Positions 29,833-41,272 of a stretch of 48,437 nucleotides of DNA are shown one piece after another. Numbering within the stretch: the stretch's first letter is position 1; each line of letters opens with the position of its first letter. The position numbers were made by a program, and so were the translations under genes. The stretch spans positions 1 through 48,437 of the forward strand of contig NZ_NVEC01000013.1 in the NCBI RefSeq assembly GCF_002571225.1, given 5' to 3'. The notes beneath the pieces are model-generated. The model ran no database searches. It was not told the origin of the DNA and saw only the letters and a list, made by a program, of their open reading frames with translations. The DNA is from Bacillus sp. AFS059628. GTDB taxonomy: Bacteria; Bacillota; Bacilli; Bacillales; Bacillaceae_G.

Positions 29833-31212
29833 TTATGATTTTTTCTTATTCAGCAATTGATCAACATAGTCTTCTTTGTTAACTTGACGTGCACGTGCTA
29901 CAGATAATGCTTTTGATGGAACATTCTCTGTAATTGTAGAGCCTGCTGCCACATAAGCACCATCTTCAACTGTTACAGGAGCAACAAGGTTTGAATTACA
30001 TCCAATAAATACCCCGTTACCAATCACAGTTTTGAATTTATTCTTACCGTCATAGTTCACCGTAATTGAACCACAACCAAGATTCACGTCTTCTCCAATT
30101 TGTGCATCCCCGATATAACTTAAGTGTGAAGCTTTACTTCTATTACCAAAAACAGTTTTTTTGATTTCCACGAAGTTTCCAACGCGTACTTCATCTCCAA
30201 TAACTGAATCTGGGCGAATATGTGCAAATGGACCAACCGATACTTCTGTACCAAGTTTACTATCATGTACAGTAGATTGACGAATTGTCGTACGATCTCC
30301 AATTTCACTATCGCGAATTACTGTATGCGGTCCAATTTCACAATCAGAACCAATTACAGTGTTTCCCTCAATAATTGTTCCTGGATGAAGAACTGTATCA
30401 CTACCGATAATTGCATCAGCAGAAATATATGTGTTACTTGGATCGATAATTGTAACACCATTTACCATATTCTTTCGGTTGATACGGTTTTTCATAATAA
30501 TTTCCGCTTGCGATAGAGCGACTCTGTCGTTAACACCTAACGTTTCATCGAAGTGCTCTGTTTGATAAGCCGATACAATATGACCTTCATTTTTTAAAAT
30601 CTCAATAACATCTGGCAGGTAATATTCACCTTGTACGTTATCATTTGAAACTTTAGAAAGTGAAGCAAATAAAGCTTTATTATCAAAACAATACGTACCT
30701 GTATTGATTTCTTTAATAGCTAATTCTTTCTCATTTGCATCCTTATGCTCAACAATCTTTTCAACATGACCGTTCTCATTACGAACGATACGACCATATC
30801 CAGCAGGTTCTTCTATGTACGCTGTTAGCACCGTTGCCATTGCCCCTGCTTCTTTATGTTGCTGAAGTAATGCTTCCATCGTTTCAGCAGTTATTAGCGG
30901 TGTATCACCACAAATAACTAAAGTTGTTCCTTCTTCATTTGCAAGTACACTTGCAGCTTGATCTACAGCATGCGCTGTACCAAGTTGTTCTGCTTGTAAT
31001 GCAAACTCACTTACGTTTCCTAGCTGTTCTTGTACCATTTCAGCACCATGTCCTACGACTGTTACAAGTTTCTGCAATCCTAATTGAGATACTTGATCGA
31101 CAACATGTTGTACCATAGGTTTTCCACATACAGGATGAAGCACCTTGTATAGCTTAGACTTCATACGTGTGCCTTTACCTGCAGCTAGAATCACTGCAAA
31201 TCTGTTTGACAT
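29833..31212 (-). CDS. glmU: Bifunctional N-acetylglucosamine-1-phosphate uridyltransferase / glucosamine-1-phosphate acetyltransferase
   Basis: Makes UDP-GlcNAc for peptidoglycan and teichoic acids. The 459-residue protein has the N-terminal nucleotidyltransferase signature [18 protein letters not shown] (about 9-26). After residue 250 come left-handed beta-helix hexapeptide repeats ([21 protein letters not shown]...) with the acetyltransferase motifs [19 protein letters not shown] and [14 protein letters not shown]. The start is the ATG at 31212 with GGAGGG upstream, not the in-frame one six codons earlier. Own promoter, then prs. Confidence 0.98.
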   Translation of the reverse strand: MSNRFAVILAAGKGTRMKSKLYKVLHPVCGKPMVQHVVDQVSQLGLQKLVTVVGHGAEMVQEQLGNVSEFALQAEQLGTAHAVDQAASVLANEEGTTLVICGDTPLITAETMEALLQQHKEAGAMATVLTAYIEEPAGYGRIVRNENGHVEKIVEHKDANEKELAIKEINTGTYCFDNKALFASLSKVSNDNVQGEYYLPDVIEILKNEGHIVSAYQTEHFDETLGVNDRVALSQAEIIMKNRINRKNMVNGVTIIDPSNTYISADAIIGSDTVLHPGTIIEGNTVIGSDCEIGPHTVIRDSEIGDRTTIRQSTVHDSKLGTEVSVGPFAHIRPDSVIGDEVRVGNFVEIKKTVFGNRSKASHLSYIGDAQIGEDVNLGCGSITVNYDGKNKFKTVIGNGVFIGCNSNLVAPVTVEDGAYVAAGSTITENVPSKALSVARARQVNKEDYVDQLLNKKKS

Positions 31213-31248
31213 ATAGACCCTCCATCGCAACCTATTTATCCATTAAAG

Positions 31249-31277
31249 ATATTATCCTAAATCATCATATATTTCAA
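31249..31277 (-). promoter_or_regulatory. glmU-prs promoter (sigma-A)
   Basis: Minus-strand -35 TTGAAA (31272-31277), 17-nt spacer, -10 TAATAT (31249-31254), 37 nt upstream of glmU. The rest of the 321-nt gap between glmU and spoVG (31213-31533) holds this promoter, an A+T-rich stretch and the spoVG hairpins; no gene. Confidence 0.65.
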
Positions 31278-31448
31278 GAAACACATTTTAACTATTAAAT
31301 TTTACCATAATTCTTATAAGATGTTTTACTCTTTAGTATCTTTTTTAAGAAATAAGCTATACTATTTAAAATGATTTTGAAAAAATTAGAAGTTTCCCTT
31401 CTTCTTTTATTTAATTTAGAATTTTCTAAACAAAATATATGTATAAAC

Positions 31449-31519
31449 ATAAAAAAACAAACCCCTGTAAATGCTTACAGGAGTTTGTTGCAAAATTATA
31501 GGGCTTCTCTAAAAAGCCC
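31449..31519 (-). terminator. spoVG terminator region (two tandem hairpins)
   Basis: On the minus strand a first hairpin GGGCTT / AAGCCC (31501-31506, 31514-31519) lies right after the gene and lacks a clean T tract. It is followed by a strong hairpin (31456-31470, 31475-31489) with a T7 tail (31451-31457), the functional terminator. Confidence 0.85.
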
Positions 31520-31533
31520 TTTTCATTCGAATT

Positions 31534-31827
31534 TTACGAAGCACCCGCTTCTTCAAACTCAACCTCTTCTAACTCGCCTAAACGATGATACTCTGTTAAA
31601 ACCGCATCTTGAATTTTAGAGCGTGTACCAGAATTAATTGGATGTGCAATGTCACGGAACTCTCCATCTGGAGTACGTTTACTTGGCATTGCTACAAATA
31701 ATCCATTATTACCATCAATTACACGAATATCATGAACAACAAATTCATGGTCTAGAGTAATAGAGGCAATTGCTCTCATGCGGCCTTCTGTGTTTACGCG
31801 GCGTAATCTTACGTCAGTCACTTCCAT
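31534..31827 (-). CDS. spoVG: SpoVG regulatory RNA/DNA-binding protein
   Basis: Conserved Firmicutes regulator; it binds nucleic acid and in Bacillus affects asymmetric septation. The 97-residue protein begins [26 protein letters not shown] and contains the conserved [29 protein letters not shown], with an acidic tail. The start is the ATG at 31827 with GGGTGGTG upstream; an 18-residue extension runs back into the promoter and is rejected. A sigma-H promoter is seen upstream. The ridA-spoVG-glmU order is conserved. Confidence 0.97.
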
Positions 31828-31870
31828 CTTGTGTTCACCACCCTTTTCTAAATAAGCGATATATTTGTAT

Positions 31871-31897
31871 AAATTCCACAAAATTTCTAATTTCCCT
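31871..31897 (-). promoter_or_regulatory. spoVG promoter (sigma-H type)
   Basis: Minus-strand AGGGAAA (31891-31897) and GAATTT (31871-31876) are 14 nt apart, with GTG before the -10. This lines up with the B. subtilis spoVG sigma-H promoter, AGGATTT then GAATTG, at the same spacing. The very A+T-rich stretch upstream (to about 31960) is where AbrB would be expected to bind. Confidence 0.7.
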
Positions 31898-31979
31898 TTA
31901 ATTTTTTAAAAATTTTTAAGATAAAAATTTTTAATGTAATTGAATATAGAGATTAGTGGAGGTTATCGCTTACAAAGGA

Positions 31980-32354
31980 CTACTTAACTAGGGCAATTAC
32001 CTCAATTTCAACTGAAACATCTTTCGGTAATTTTGCTACTTGTACACAAGAACGAGCTGGCTTATGAGCAGAGAAATAAGAACCGTATACTTCATTAACA
32101 GCATTAAAATCATCCATATCTTTTAAGAATACTGTTGTTTTTACTACTGTATCAAATGAAGCACCTGCTTCTTCTAATACTGCTTGTAAATTTTGAAATA
32201 CTTGCTCTGTTTGTACTGTCACGTCTCCCGCTACAAGCTCTCCACTTGCAGTTAACGGAATTTGCCCTGAACTGTAAAACATATTATTTACAATAATTCC
32301 TTGTGAATATGGTCCAATCGCTTGTGGTGCATTGTTTGTTTGAACAACTTTCAT
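31980..32354 (-). CDS. ridA: RidA-family enamine/imine deaminase
   Basis: Hydrolyses reactive 2-aminoacrylate-type enamines from PLP enzymes. The 124-residue protein shows [12 protein letters not shown] (about 9-20), the GQIP/GEL loop, and the [24 protein letters not shown] signature with the active-site arginine near residue 105. I start at the ATG at 32354 (MKVVQTNN) after GGGTG; a GTG three codons upstream is rejected because it overlaps that SD. Located between purR and spoVG as in B. subtilis (yabJ). Confidence 0.96.
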   Translation of the reverse strand: MKVVQTNNAPQAIGPYSQGIIVNNMFYSSGQIPLTASGELVAGDVTVQTEQVFQNLQAVLEEAGASFDTVVKTTVFLKDMDDFNAVNEVYGSYFSAHKPARSCVQVAKLPKDVSVEIEVIALVK

Positions 32355-32442
32355 ATTTTTCACCCTTTTATTATTTATTTTTACTCTTTAAAAATAGTGC
32401 ACGAAAAGCAGTTTGTCCATCTATTTTATAATTTATAAATAG

Positions 32443-32478
32443 AATAAAAAAAGATAAAGCTATTTGCTTTACCTTTTT
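32443..32478 (-). terminator. purR terminator
   Basis: Hairpin (about 32453-32460 with 32466-32473, extended by A-T pairs and one G-U) followed by T7 on the minus strand. It touches the purR stop. ridA downstream may depend on readthrough. Confidence 0.75.
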
Positions 32479-33325
32479 ACTCAGCCTCTACAAGCCCCTC
32501 ATCAAATGGTGCCAATGAATAATTTCCTTTTTCTACTTGAATCGCTTTTTCTTTTACATCAACTTCTGATAAGCGAATTAATGATACAAAGTTGTTAATT
32601 AGTCTTTCTTCAATATCAGTAGACTCTACTAATACACCAATACCAACAACATTGGCCTTAAACTCTTCTAACATACTCATCATACCTTGAATGGTTCCGC
32701 CAGCTTTCATGAAGTCATCAATAATTAAAACATTTGATCCTTCTGGAAGGCTACGCTTTGCTAGCGTCATTGTTTGAATGCGCTTAGAAGAACCTGACAC
32801 ATAGTTAATACTAACAGTTGGACCTTCTGTCACCTTATTATCTTTCCTTGCAATTACTACCGGTACATCTAAATAGTTCGCCACTGCATAAGCAAGTGGA
32901 ATCCCCTTTGTTGCCACCGTCATAACTGCATCAATTGGTTGCCTAGCAAAAACAGAAGCAAACAAACGACCTGCGCCATTAATATGACGAGGATTACTTA
33001 AAAGATCTGTCATATATAAGTAACCACCAGGCAAAATACGATCTGGATTTTCAAATAAGCTACACAGCTCACCAATAATTAGATCTGCCTCTTCCTCACT
33101 TATATATGGTATATATTTCACTCCTCCTGCTGCTCCTGGTATCGTTTGCAATGTGCCGACCCCTTGTTGTTCAAACGTTTGCTTAATAATAACTAAATCT
33201 TCACTAATAGAAGACTTAGCTGATTGATACCTTTCAGCAAAAAAAGTGAGAGAAACTAGCTGACGAGGGTTTTGTAACAAGTAATAAGTCATATCGACTA
33301 ATCTTGTACTTCGTCTAATTTTCAT
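32477..33325 (-). CDS. purR: Purine operon repressor PurR
   Basis: Represses purine biosynthesis genes by binding PurBox DNA; PRPP relieves repression. The 282-residue protein has an N-terminal winged-helix domain (about 1-73; TRLVDMTYYLLQNPRQLVSL) and a C-terminal phosphoribosyltransferase-like domain with the PRPP motif VLIIDDFMKAGGT. That domain binds PRPP but has no enzyme activity in B. subtilis PurR. GAGGTGAG precedes the ATG. Prs, which makes the effector, is encoded four genes downstream. Confidence 0.97.
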   Translation of the reverse strand: MKIRRSTRLVDMTYYLLQNPRQLVSLTFFAERYQSAKSSISEDLVIIKQTFEQQGVGTLQTIPGAAGGVKYIPYISEEEADLIIGELCSLFENPDRILPGGYLYMTDLLSNPRHINGAGRLFASVFARQPIDAVMTVATKGIPLAYAVANYLDVPVVIARKDNKVTEGPTVSINYVSGSSKRIQTMTLAKRSLPEGSNVLIIDDFMKAGGTIQGMMSMLEEFKANVVGIGVLVESTDIEERLINNFVSLIRLSEVDVKEKAIQVEKGNYSLAPFDEGLVEAE

Positions 33326-33339
33326 ACTCTCACCTCAAA

Positions 33340-33387
33340 TCACGAATATTCTAAACAAATCATAACGTATTATACGTCTTTATTCAA
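33340..33387 (-). promoter_or_regulatory. purR promoter (sigma-A) with a possible PurBox
   Basis: Minus-strand -35 TTGAAT (33382-33387, inside the ispE end), 17-nt spacer, -10 TATGAT (33359-33364). A CGAA-containing stretch at about 33340-33352 (plus strand AATCACGAATATT) resembles a PurBox half-site (10 of 13 by my alignment) just downstream of the start. Autoregulation is known for B. subtilis purR. Confidence 0.55.
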
Positions 33388-34249
33388 GCGTTTCTCGTTC
33401 TCCTAATAAACGTACTGCGTATACTTGTTCACAAAATCCTTTTAATCCGTTATATATACGATGCATTCGCGAGTCATGGTGCACAAGACCGAATACAGTT
33501 GGACCACTTCCACTCATTAATACGGCATCCGCCCCAAATCGCTTCATCTGTGCCTTAATACGTGCAACTTCAGGATGCATCGCAAACGTTACATCTTCTA
33601 AAACGTTACCAACACTATCACAAATCCCTTTGTAGTCCCCGGCATTTATGACATCAACCATTTTATCTACATTCGGATGTGTAACTCGATTTAACTTTAA
33701 ATTCCCATACACATCAGCAGTAGATACACCAATATGAGGTTTTGCTAAAATAACCCAGCAAGAAGGTGGAGTTTTTATATGCTCAATTTGCTCTCCTCTT
33801 CCAGTGGCAATTGCTGTCCCACCATACACGCAAAATGATACATCTGATCCAATTTCTGCGCCAAGCTCTGCTAATTGATCAATTGTAAGCCCTAAATTCC
33901 ATAATTTATTAAGGCCACGTAATGTCGCTGCTGCATCACTACTTCCACCTGCTAATCCAGCTGCTACTGGAATCGTTTTTTCAATAGTAATAGATACGCC
34001 TTTTTTCACATTAAACTTCTCTTTTAATAATCTCGCTGCTTGATAAGCTAAATTTCTTTGGTCGTCTGGGACATACCGATTATGGGATAAAATTTCAATA
34101 CGGTCTTCTGCTAATTCCATTAGTTCTAAACGATCCGCTAAATCAATTGTTGTCATAATCATTTTCACTTCATGATATCCGTCTTGTCTTTTTCCCAGTA
34201 CATCTAACGACAGATTAATCTTTGCTGGTGCTTTCACTAGTAGCTTCAA
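33380..34249 (-). CDS. ispE: 4-diphosphocytidyl-2-C-methyl-D-erythritol kinase
   Basis: GHMP kinase of the MEP pathway to isoprenoids. The 289-residue protein starts [20 protein letters not shown] (substrate loop) and has the glycine-rich ATP loop [21 protein letters not shown] (about 94-114) and a late [11 protein letters not shown] start it at a TTG at 34249, preceded by GTGGGTG; the in-frame GTG at 34258 overlaps that SD. Own A+T-rich upstream region of about 145 nt with a TATAAT near 34335 but no firm promoter. purR follows, with its promoter overlapping the ispE end. Confidence 0.96.
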   Translation of the reverse strand: MKLLVKAPAKINLSLDVLGKRQDGYHEVKMIMTTIDLADRLELMELAEDRIEILSHNRYVPDDQRNLAYQAARLLKEKFNVKKGVSITIEKTIPVAAGLAGGSSDAAATLRGLNKLWNLGLTIDQLAELGAEIGSDVSFCVYGGTAIATGRGEQIEHIKTPPSCWVILAKPHIGVSTADVYGNLKLNRVTHPNVDKMVDVINAGDYKGICDSVGNVLEDVTFAMHPEVARIKAQMKRFGADAVLMSGSGPTVFGLVHHDSRMHRIYNGLKGFCEQVYAVRLLGERETLE

Positions 34250-34390
34250 TCTATTCACCCACTCTATGTACTCAATCTTTTATCGTTTATTTTACCATAA
34301 ATTTATAGTAAGACGATGACACTTCCCTAATTATAACGAAAAGCATTCAGAATGAAACTACTTATGTAAAATGATGGCACCTTTTATAGT

Positions 34391-34419
34391 ACAAAAAGCC
34401 GAGGAATCACTCCTCGGCT
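34391..34419 (-). terminator. sspF terminator
   Basis: Perfect 9-bp hairpin AGCCGAGGA / TCCTCGGCT (34397-34405, 34411-34419) followed on the minus strand by T5, 26 nt after the sspF stop. Confidence 0.93.
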
Positions 34420-34445
34420 ACCGTAGCATAGAAAGTATCTTACAA

Positions 34446-34625
34446 CTACTGGTTTTGTTTCATTAATTGCTGTTCTGCAATTTCTATAGCACGTTTCACC
34501 ATGTTACCAGCATCTTTCGCACGAATTCCGCCCCATCCTTCTTTTTGAACAACATCATAAAAGCCTAGCTCTTTTGCAAGCTCTTCTTTAAATTGATTTG
34601 ACATGACACCTCTTCGTCTACTCAA
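34446..34625 (-). CDS. sspF: Small acid-soluble spore protein SspF-like (alpha/beta-type related)
   Basis: 59-residue protein: [19 protein letters not shown], then [19 protein letters not shown], then [19 protein letters not shown]. The [21 protein letters not shown] end matches the DNA-binding segment of alpha/beta-type SASPs, which coat and protect spore DNA in the forespore. It starts with TTG, placed 7 nt after GGAGGG, and is too short for a default ORF list. Located between veg and ispE, as in B. subtilis. Sigma-G control is expected but I did not find a clear promoter. Confidence 0.93.
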   Translation of the reverse strand: MSRRRGVMSNQFKEELAKELGFYDVVQKEGWGGIRAKDAGNMVKRAIEIAEQQLMKQNQ

Positions 34626-34716
34626 TGCAGAGTCCCTCCTTATTTTGCTACGGTATAATTAGTATGCAAAATAATATAGCTTTTCATTTGTGGGAATATA
34701 TGTAACGATACATGGA

Positions 34717-34977
34717 TTATAAAATCGCTTCATTATGAGGTTCACCATAAAATGTTAACTCTACTGTCTCTGTTAAAACATCCGCATAGCTATACGATAC
34801 ACGTTGCAATGCATCTTCTTGTTGATCCAGTTGTACAACAAAAACAGAGCGATACGTTTCTGCAAGTACACCTGATTGTTCTACAGTTTTTCTTCTCCCA
34901 CTGTTTGCCTTTAACATCAGTCTCTGTCCAAGATGGTGATCTAATTCGCTTTTAATTTCATCTAAACGTTTTGACAT
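34717..34977 (-). CDS. veg: Veg protein
   Basis: Small conserved Firmicutes protein; in B. subtilis it stimulates biofilm gene expression by opposing SinR. The 86-residue product ([22 protein letters not shown]..., with a beta-strand-rich middle and the end [11 protein letters not shown]) matches the family in length. ATG with GAGGTG about 12 nt upstream. It lies between yabG and sspF, as in B. subtilis. Confidence 0.95.
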   Translation of the reverse strand: MSKRLDEIKSELDHHLGQRLMLKANSGRRKTVEQSGVLAETYRSVFVVQLDQQEDALQRVSYSYADVLTETVELTFYGEPHNEAIL

Positions 34978-35185
34978 ATACTTTGTTACACCTCGCTGTA
35001 ATTTAGATTGAATACTTAAAACACGATATATCTATCCCAATTATTAACCGCAACTCACAGACAATATCATTATAAAAGCATTATGCGTTCGAATAGATAG
35101 AAGAAATACTATATTGTAAAAGTATCATTATGTAGTCTGTGCGTTCTTGTCTCTTTTTATCCAAGCTGATTTAAATCCTTTCTAT
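34978..35185 (-). promoter_or_regulatory. veg upstream region with a candidate promoter
   Basis: No gene in this ~210-nt gap. A minus-strand -35 TTGCGG (35048-35053), 17-nt spacer and -10 TATATC (35025-35030) is the best promoter candidate. A TATAAT lies further up near 35075. Arms CACAGAC (35056-35062) and GTCTGTG (35134-35140) form a 7-bp inverted repeat about 70 nt apart, of unknown meaning. The strong B. subtilis Pveg sequence is not recognisable. Confidence 0.35.
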
Positions 35186-35217
35186 ACAAAAAAGCAAGAT
35201 ACATATGTACCTTGCTT
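35184..35217 (-). terminator. yabG terminator
   Basis: 11-bp hairpin (35192-35202, 35207-35217) with an ATAT loop and a T6 tail on the minus strand. It overlaps the yabG stop codon. Confidence 0.88.
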
Positions 35218-36079
35218 ATTCTTCATAATGTTGAAAGGGTAATCCAGTTCGTAAAATCCCCCTTGTCTCAATCCCACCAAGTCCCTTTTCGCCAGTAATC
35301 GTATTACGTACAACATCCCATACATTGACTCTCTCCATAAATGACGTAAAACTAATTTTACCAACCACATATACAGGATCTAGTGCGTGAATATTAATTC
35401 TAGATGGGGAACTAGCAAAATTAGCACCTGCTCGAATTAATGCTTCAAAGTGTGATTGACATGCCCCAGCAAAAATAACGAGTTGATCCAATGATGGATA
35501 TTTTTTTCGCACCTCTCGAACAGCCTGTACAAAATGCCTTGAATGCCTATATGCCGCTAAATCTCCCTTTACTCCTTTTGCTTTTGTATATGCATCGTGC
35601 CCCGTGATTACTAAAATATCTGGACGGAAATGGTCTATTAAATCTACCACCTTTTCACGCATCTCTGTTTCTTTACAATGAATACCTTGTACAGGAACAC
35701 CAATTTTATTATATAGGTCTAGACACTTGCGCAAATATAATGGATCTCCATCTATATGCAGTACACGCCCTGGCATTTGAAAATAATTCACCTCACTTGT
35801 ATATCCACCAGTTGAAGTGTGTTCATGCCTTTGTTTCATTAATACATAATCTTGTTGAAACAAACGATACGTGCGCTCCATTGTTTCTTTCTCACGCTTC
35901 GCTCTCTTTTTATGCTCTCGTTGATCTATACTAATTAAATCTTCAAGTGGTGCATCTGCCACCAATCTAATTTCCTCTCCAAATAATATAGCTATCTCGC
36001 CTTTTATTTCTATAATACGAAAAAGAATATCCCTATTATGAGAATATCGTTCCACTAATTCTCCAACATGTAAAGCCAT
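35216..36079 (-). CDS. yabG: Sporulation-specific protease YabG
   Basis: Mother-cell protease (peptidase family U57) that processes spore coat proteins. The 287-residue protein starts HVGELVERYSHNRDILFRI. It carries the conserved DILVITGHDAYTKAKG (about residues 154-169), VIFAGACQSHFEALIRAGANFASSPSRINIHALDP and the C-terminal GLGGIETRGILRTGLPFQ. The His and Cys in these motifs are the likely active-site residues (inferred). GGAGG precedes the ATG. A sigma-K promoter is seen upstream, matching late mother-cell expression in B. subtilis. Confidence 0.96.
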   Translation of the reverse strand: MALHVGELVERYSHNRDILFRIIEIKGEIAILFGEEIRLVADAPLEDLISIDQREHKKRAKREKETMERTYRLFQQDYVLMKQRHEHTSTGGYTSEVNYFQMPGRVLHIDGDPLYLRKCLDLYNKIGVPVQGIHCKETEMREKVVDLIDHFRPDILVITGHDAYTKAKGVKGDLAAYRHSRHFVQAVREVRKKYPSLDQLVIFAGACQSHFEALIRAGANFASSPSRINIHALDPVYVVGKISFTSFMERVNVWDVVRNTITGEKGLGGIETRGILRTGLPFQHYEE

Positions 36080-36119
36080 TCTTCTACCTCCAAACTCGTT
36101 AGGCCATCTTACCTGTTTT

Positions 36120-36148
36120 TAAAGTATGAATGTAGGAGCGGAAAGGTG
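36120..36148 (-). promoter_or_regulatory. yabG promoter (sigma-K type)
   Basis: Minus-strand CATACTTTA (36120-36128) fits the sigma-K -10 CATANNNTA. A CACC (36145-36148) lies 16 nt upstream as the short sigma-K -35. The promoter lies between the ksgA terminator and yabG. Confidence 0.65.
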
Positions 36149-36183
36149 ACAAAAGGGACAGTTCAAGTTGAACTGTCCCTTTT
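36148..36183 (-). terminator. ksgA terminator
   Basis: Long perfect hairpin (about 36151-36166 with 36168-36183) whose A and T ends form the T tail on the minus strand. It sits just after ksgA and shares bases with the -35 side of the yabG promoter. Confidence 0.88.
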
Positions 36184-36189
36184 ATATTC

Positions 36190-37622
<1,433 letters not shown>

Positions 37623-37807
37623 GCTTGCCTCCACACTCGTTTCGTCTCTACTTAGTAAAACAAAAAAATGACGACTTTTCCATTATTATTTTCCCCATTC
37701 TTACATTTTAAAAAATAGAATGTCCAAAACTTTGTTCTCTCTCCTTATTGTAACACTTCCCCATTCGCCCGTATTTTCTCTGTCACTCCCGCTACTTTTT
37801 TATAAAA

Positions 37808-37839
37808 ATAAAAAAAGAATGGGTTCTCCCACTCCTTTT
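37808..37839 (-). terminator. tatD terminator
   Basis: Hairpin (37812-37823 with 37828-37839) with a T6 tail on the minus strand, directly after the tatD stop; one G-U pair in the stem. Confidence 0.87.
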
Positions 37840-38609
37840 TATTCAACACCAAATAAAGCTTTTGCATTTTTCGTTGTCATTTCTGCTACTTCCTCATAAG
37901 AAATTCCTTTTAAGTTCGCAATTTCTTCTGCTACGAGTTTTACATAACTTGGTTCATTTCGTTTCCCTCGAAATGGATGCGGTGTTAAATACGGACAATC
38001 CGTCTCTATTAACAATTTCTCTAATGGAATCTCCGCAGCAACTTCTTTCGGCTTCTTAGCGTTCTTAAATGTAACTGGTCCGCCTAACGAAATTAAAAAG
38101 TTCATATCAACACATCGCTCTGCTACTTCTACACTGCCACTAAAGCAATGCATAATGCCTCCTACTTCAGCTGCATTCTCTTCTTCTAGAATATCAACGA
38201 TATCTTGAGTTGCATCGCGGTTATGTATAATAATCGGCAATTTTACTTTTTTAGCTAATGCAATTTGTTTACGGAATACGTCTTTCTGAATTTCTTTTGG
38301 GGACTTATCCCAATGATAATCTAAGCCCATCTCTCCAAGTGCAACGACTTTAGGATGAGAAGCAAGTTCTTCTAACCAAGCTAAATGTTCTTCTGTCATA
38401 TCGATTGCATCAACTGGATGCCATCCAACCGCAGCATAAATAAAATCATAAGCTTCCGCTAATTCAATTGCCTTTTTTATCGTTACTTCGTCAAAACCAA
38501 CAACAACTGTATAAGTAACTCCTGCTTCTTTCATTCGGGCAATAACATCTTGCAAATCTTCTTCAAATTGCTCTGCATTTAAATGTGAATGTGTATCAAA
38601 CAACATCAT
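37839..38609 (-). CDS. tatD: TatD-family metal-dependent deoxyribonuclease
   Basis: Metal-dependent hydrolase with the amidohydrolase-like TIM barrel. The 256-residue protein has DTHSHLNAEQF (metal-binding HxH, about residues 5-15), GEMGLDYHWDKSPKEIQKDVFRKQ, IIHNRDA, HCFSGS and the late IETDCPYLTPHP. The three ATGs within eight bases (38613, 38609, 38606) make the exact start uncertain; AGGAG is 6 nt before the one chosen. B. subtilis calls it yabD. Downstream of metG, with that gene's terminator between them. Confidence 0.95.
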   Translation of the reverse strand: MMLFDTHSHLNAEQFEEDLQDVIARMKEAGVTYTVVVGFDEVTIKKAIELAEAYDFIYAAVGWHPVDAIDMTEEHLAWLEELASHPKVVALGEMGLDYHWDKSPKEIQKDVFRKQIALAKKVKLPIIIHNRDATQDIVDILEEENAAEVGGIMHCFSGSVEVAERCVDMNFLISLGGPVTFKNAKKPKEVAAEIPLEKLLIETDCPYLTPHPFRGKRNEPSYVKLVAEEIANLKGISYEEVAEMTTKNAKALFGVE

Positions 38610-38714
38610 ACATAACTCCTTTTATATTGAAATCAAGTTTATTCTACAAAAATAAGTTCTTTCATAACTTAACGATAACAATACTACAATCTTAATGCAA
38701 AAATTGAGAATGTA

Positions 38715-38757
38715 AAAAGAAAAAAGACGCTTCACACATGTTACACGTGAAACATCT
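38715..38757 (-). terminator. metG terminator
   Basis: 11-bp hairpin AGACGCTTCAC / GTGAAACATCT (38725-38735, 38747-38757; G-U pairs on the minus strand) with a T-rich tail, 15 nt after metG. Confidence 0.85.
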
Positions 38758-38772
38758 CTTTTCTTGTCTTAA

Positions 38773-40788
<2,016 letters not shown>

Positions 40789-40796
40789 TTATAAAT

Positions 40797-40805
40797 AGTA
40801 TATCA
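40797..40805 (-). promoter_or_regulatory. Candidate extended -10 promoter for metG
   Basis: Minus-strand TGATATACT, an extended -10, about 42 nt before the metG ATG. The -35 position falls at or inside the end of the adjacent repeat element (40817 onward), where only a poor hexamer is present. Confidence 0.45.
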
Positions 40806-40816
40806 AAAACTTATAT

Positions 40817-40973
40817 ATAAAGTGAAACTTTAATCTGTGAGGGTCTTGTTCATTCCCACGGATTATCAACCCACACCAATCGGACTTTTACGAGCAATCC
40901 GACTTCCACTTAACTTCTTTGGCCCAGCCGAATTTAAAATTTAGAATCTTACTACTCGTTAATGCAGGATAAA
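40817..40973 (-). repeat. bcr1-type intergenic repeat, diverged copy
   Basis: 157-bp element bounded by ATAAA at both ends (40817-40821, 40969-40973), i.e. TTTAT on the minus strand, as reported for B. cereus group bcr1. It aligns without gaps to the copy at 43489-43645 at about 75% identity (40 differences by my hand count). Two hairpins are predicted: one near the left end (AATCTGTGAGG with CCCACGGATT) and one long imperfect stem at the right. It is the more degraded of the two. Confidence 0.8.
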
Positions 40974-41157
40974 AACAAGTTCATATTTTTATATTTATCA
41001 TCTATTACTCATATTTCAAGAAAATATACAGTCATTACCTACAATTTATAAACTTTTCTGAAAATAAAGTGAAATAATAGTAGAAATTACTCACATTCTA
41101 TTATATATAAGAAGTAAGAAATCTATAAATCTTTTTAAAAAATATAGAATTTAAGAA
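40974..41157. other. A+T-rich intergenic stretch between metG repeat and abrB promoter
   Basis: No gene seen. The stretch is very A+T rich, which suits AbrB binding and UP-element-like function upstream of abrB, but no defined motif could be identified. Confidence 0.4.
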
Positions 41158-41186
41158 TTGACGGAAATGTAAATGATTGGTATCAT
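41158..41186 (+). promoter_or_regulatory. abrB promoter (sigma-A)
   Basis: Plus-strand -35 TTGACG (41158-41163), 17-nt spacer, -10 TATCAT (41181-41186). Transcription should start near 41193. Confidence 0.8.
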
Positions 41187-41203
41187 ATGTCCATAGGGTA
41201 TTT

Positions 41204-41220
41204 TGTCGAAAAATGACGAA
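41204..41220 (+). promoter_or_regulatory. Two Spo0A boxes downstream of the abrB start site
   Basis: A perfect 0A box TGTCGAA (41204-41210) and a second TGACGAA (41214-41220, 6 of 7) lie in tandem 10 bp apart just downstream of the abrB start site. B. subtilis abrB has the same pair in the same place, where phosphorylated Spo0A represses it. Confidence 0.85.
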
Positions 41221-41272
41221 TCTAAAAATAGACTCGAAACTTATAAACTATTTCTTTAGGAGGAAAAGAATT

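Noticed and set aside
31828-31881. 18-residue extension of SpoVG
   Set aside because: It runs back into the sigma-H promoter and is upstream of the SD.
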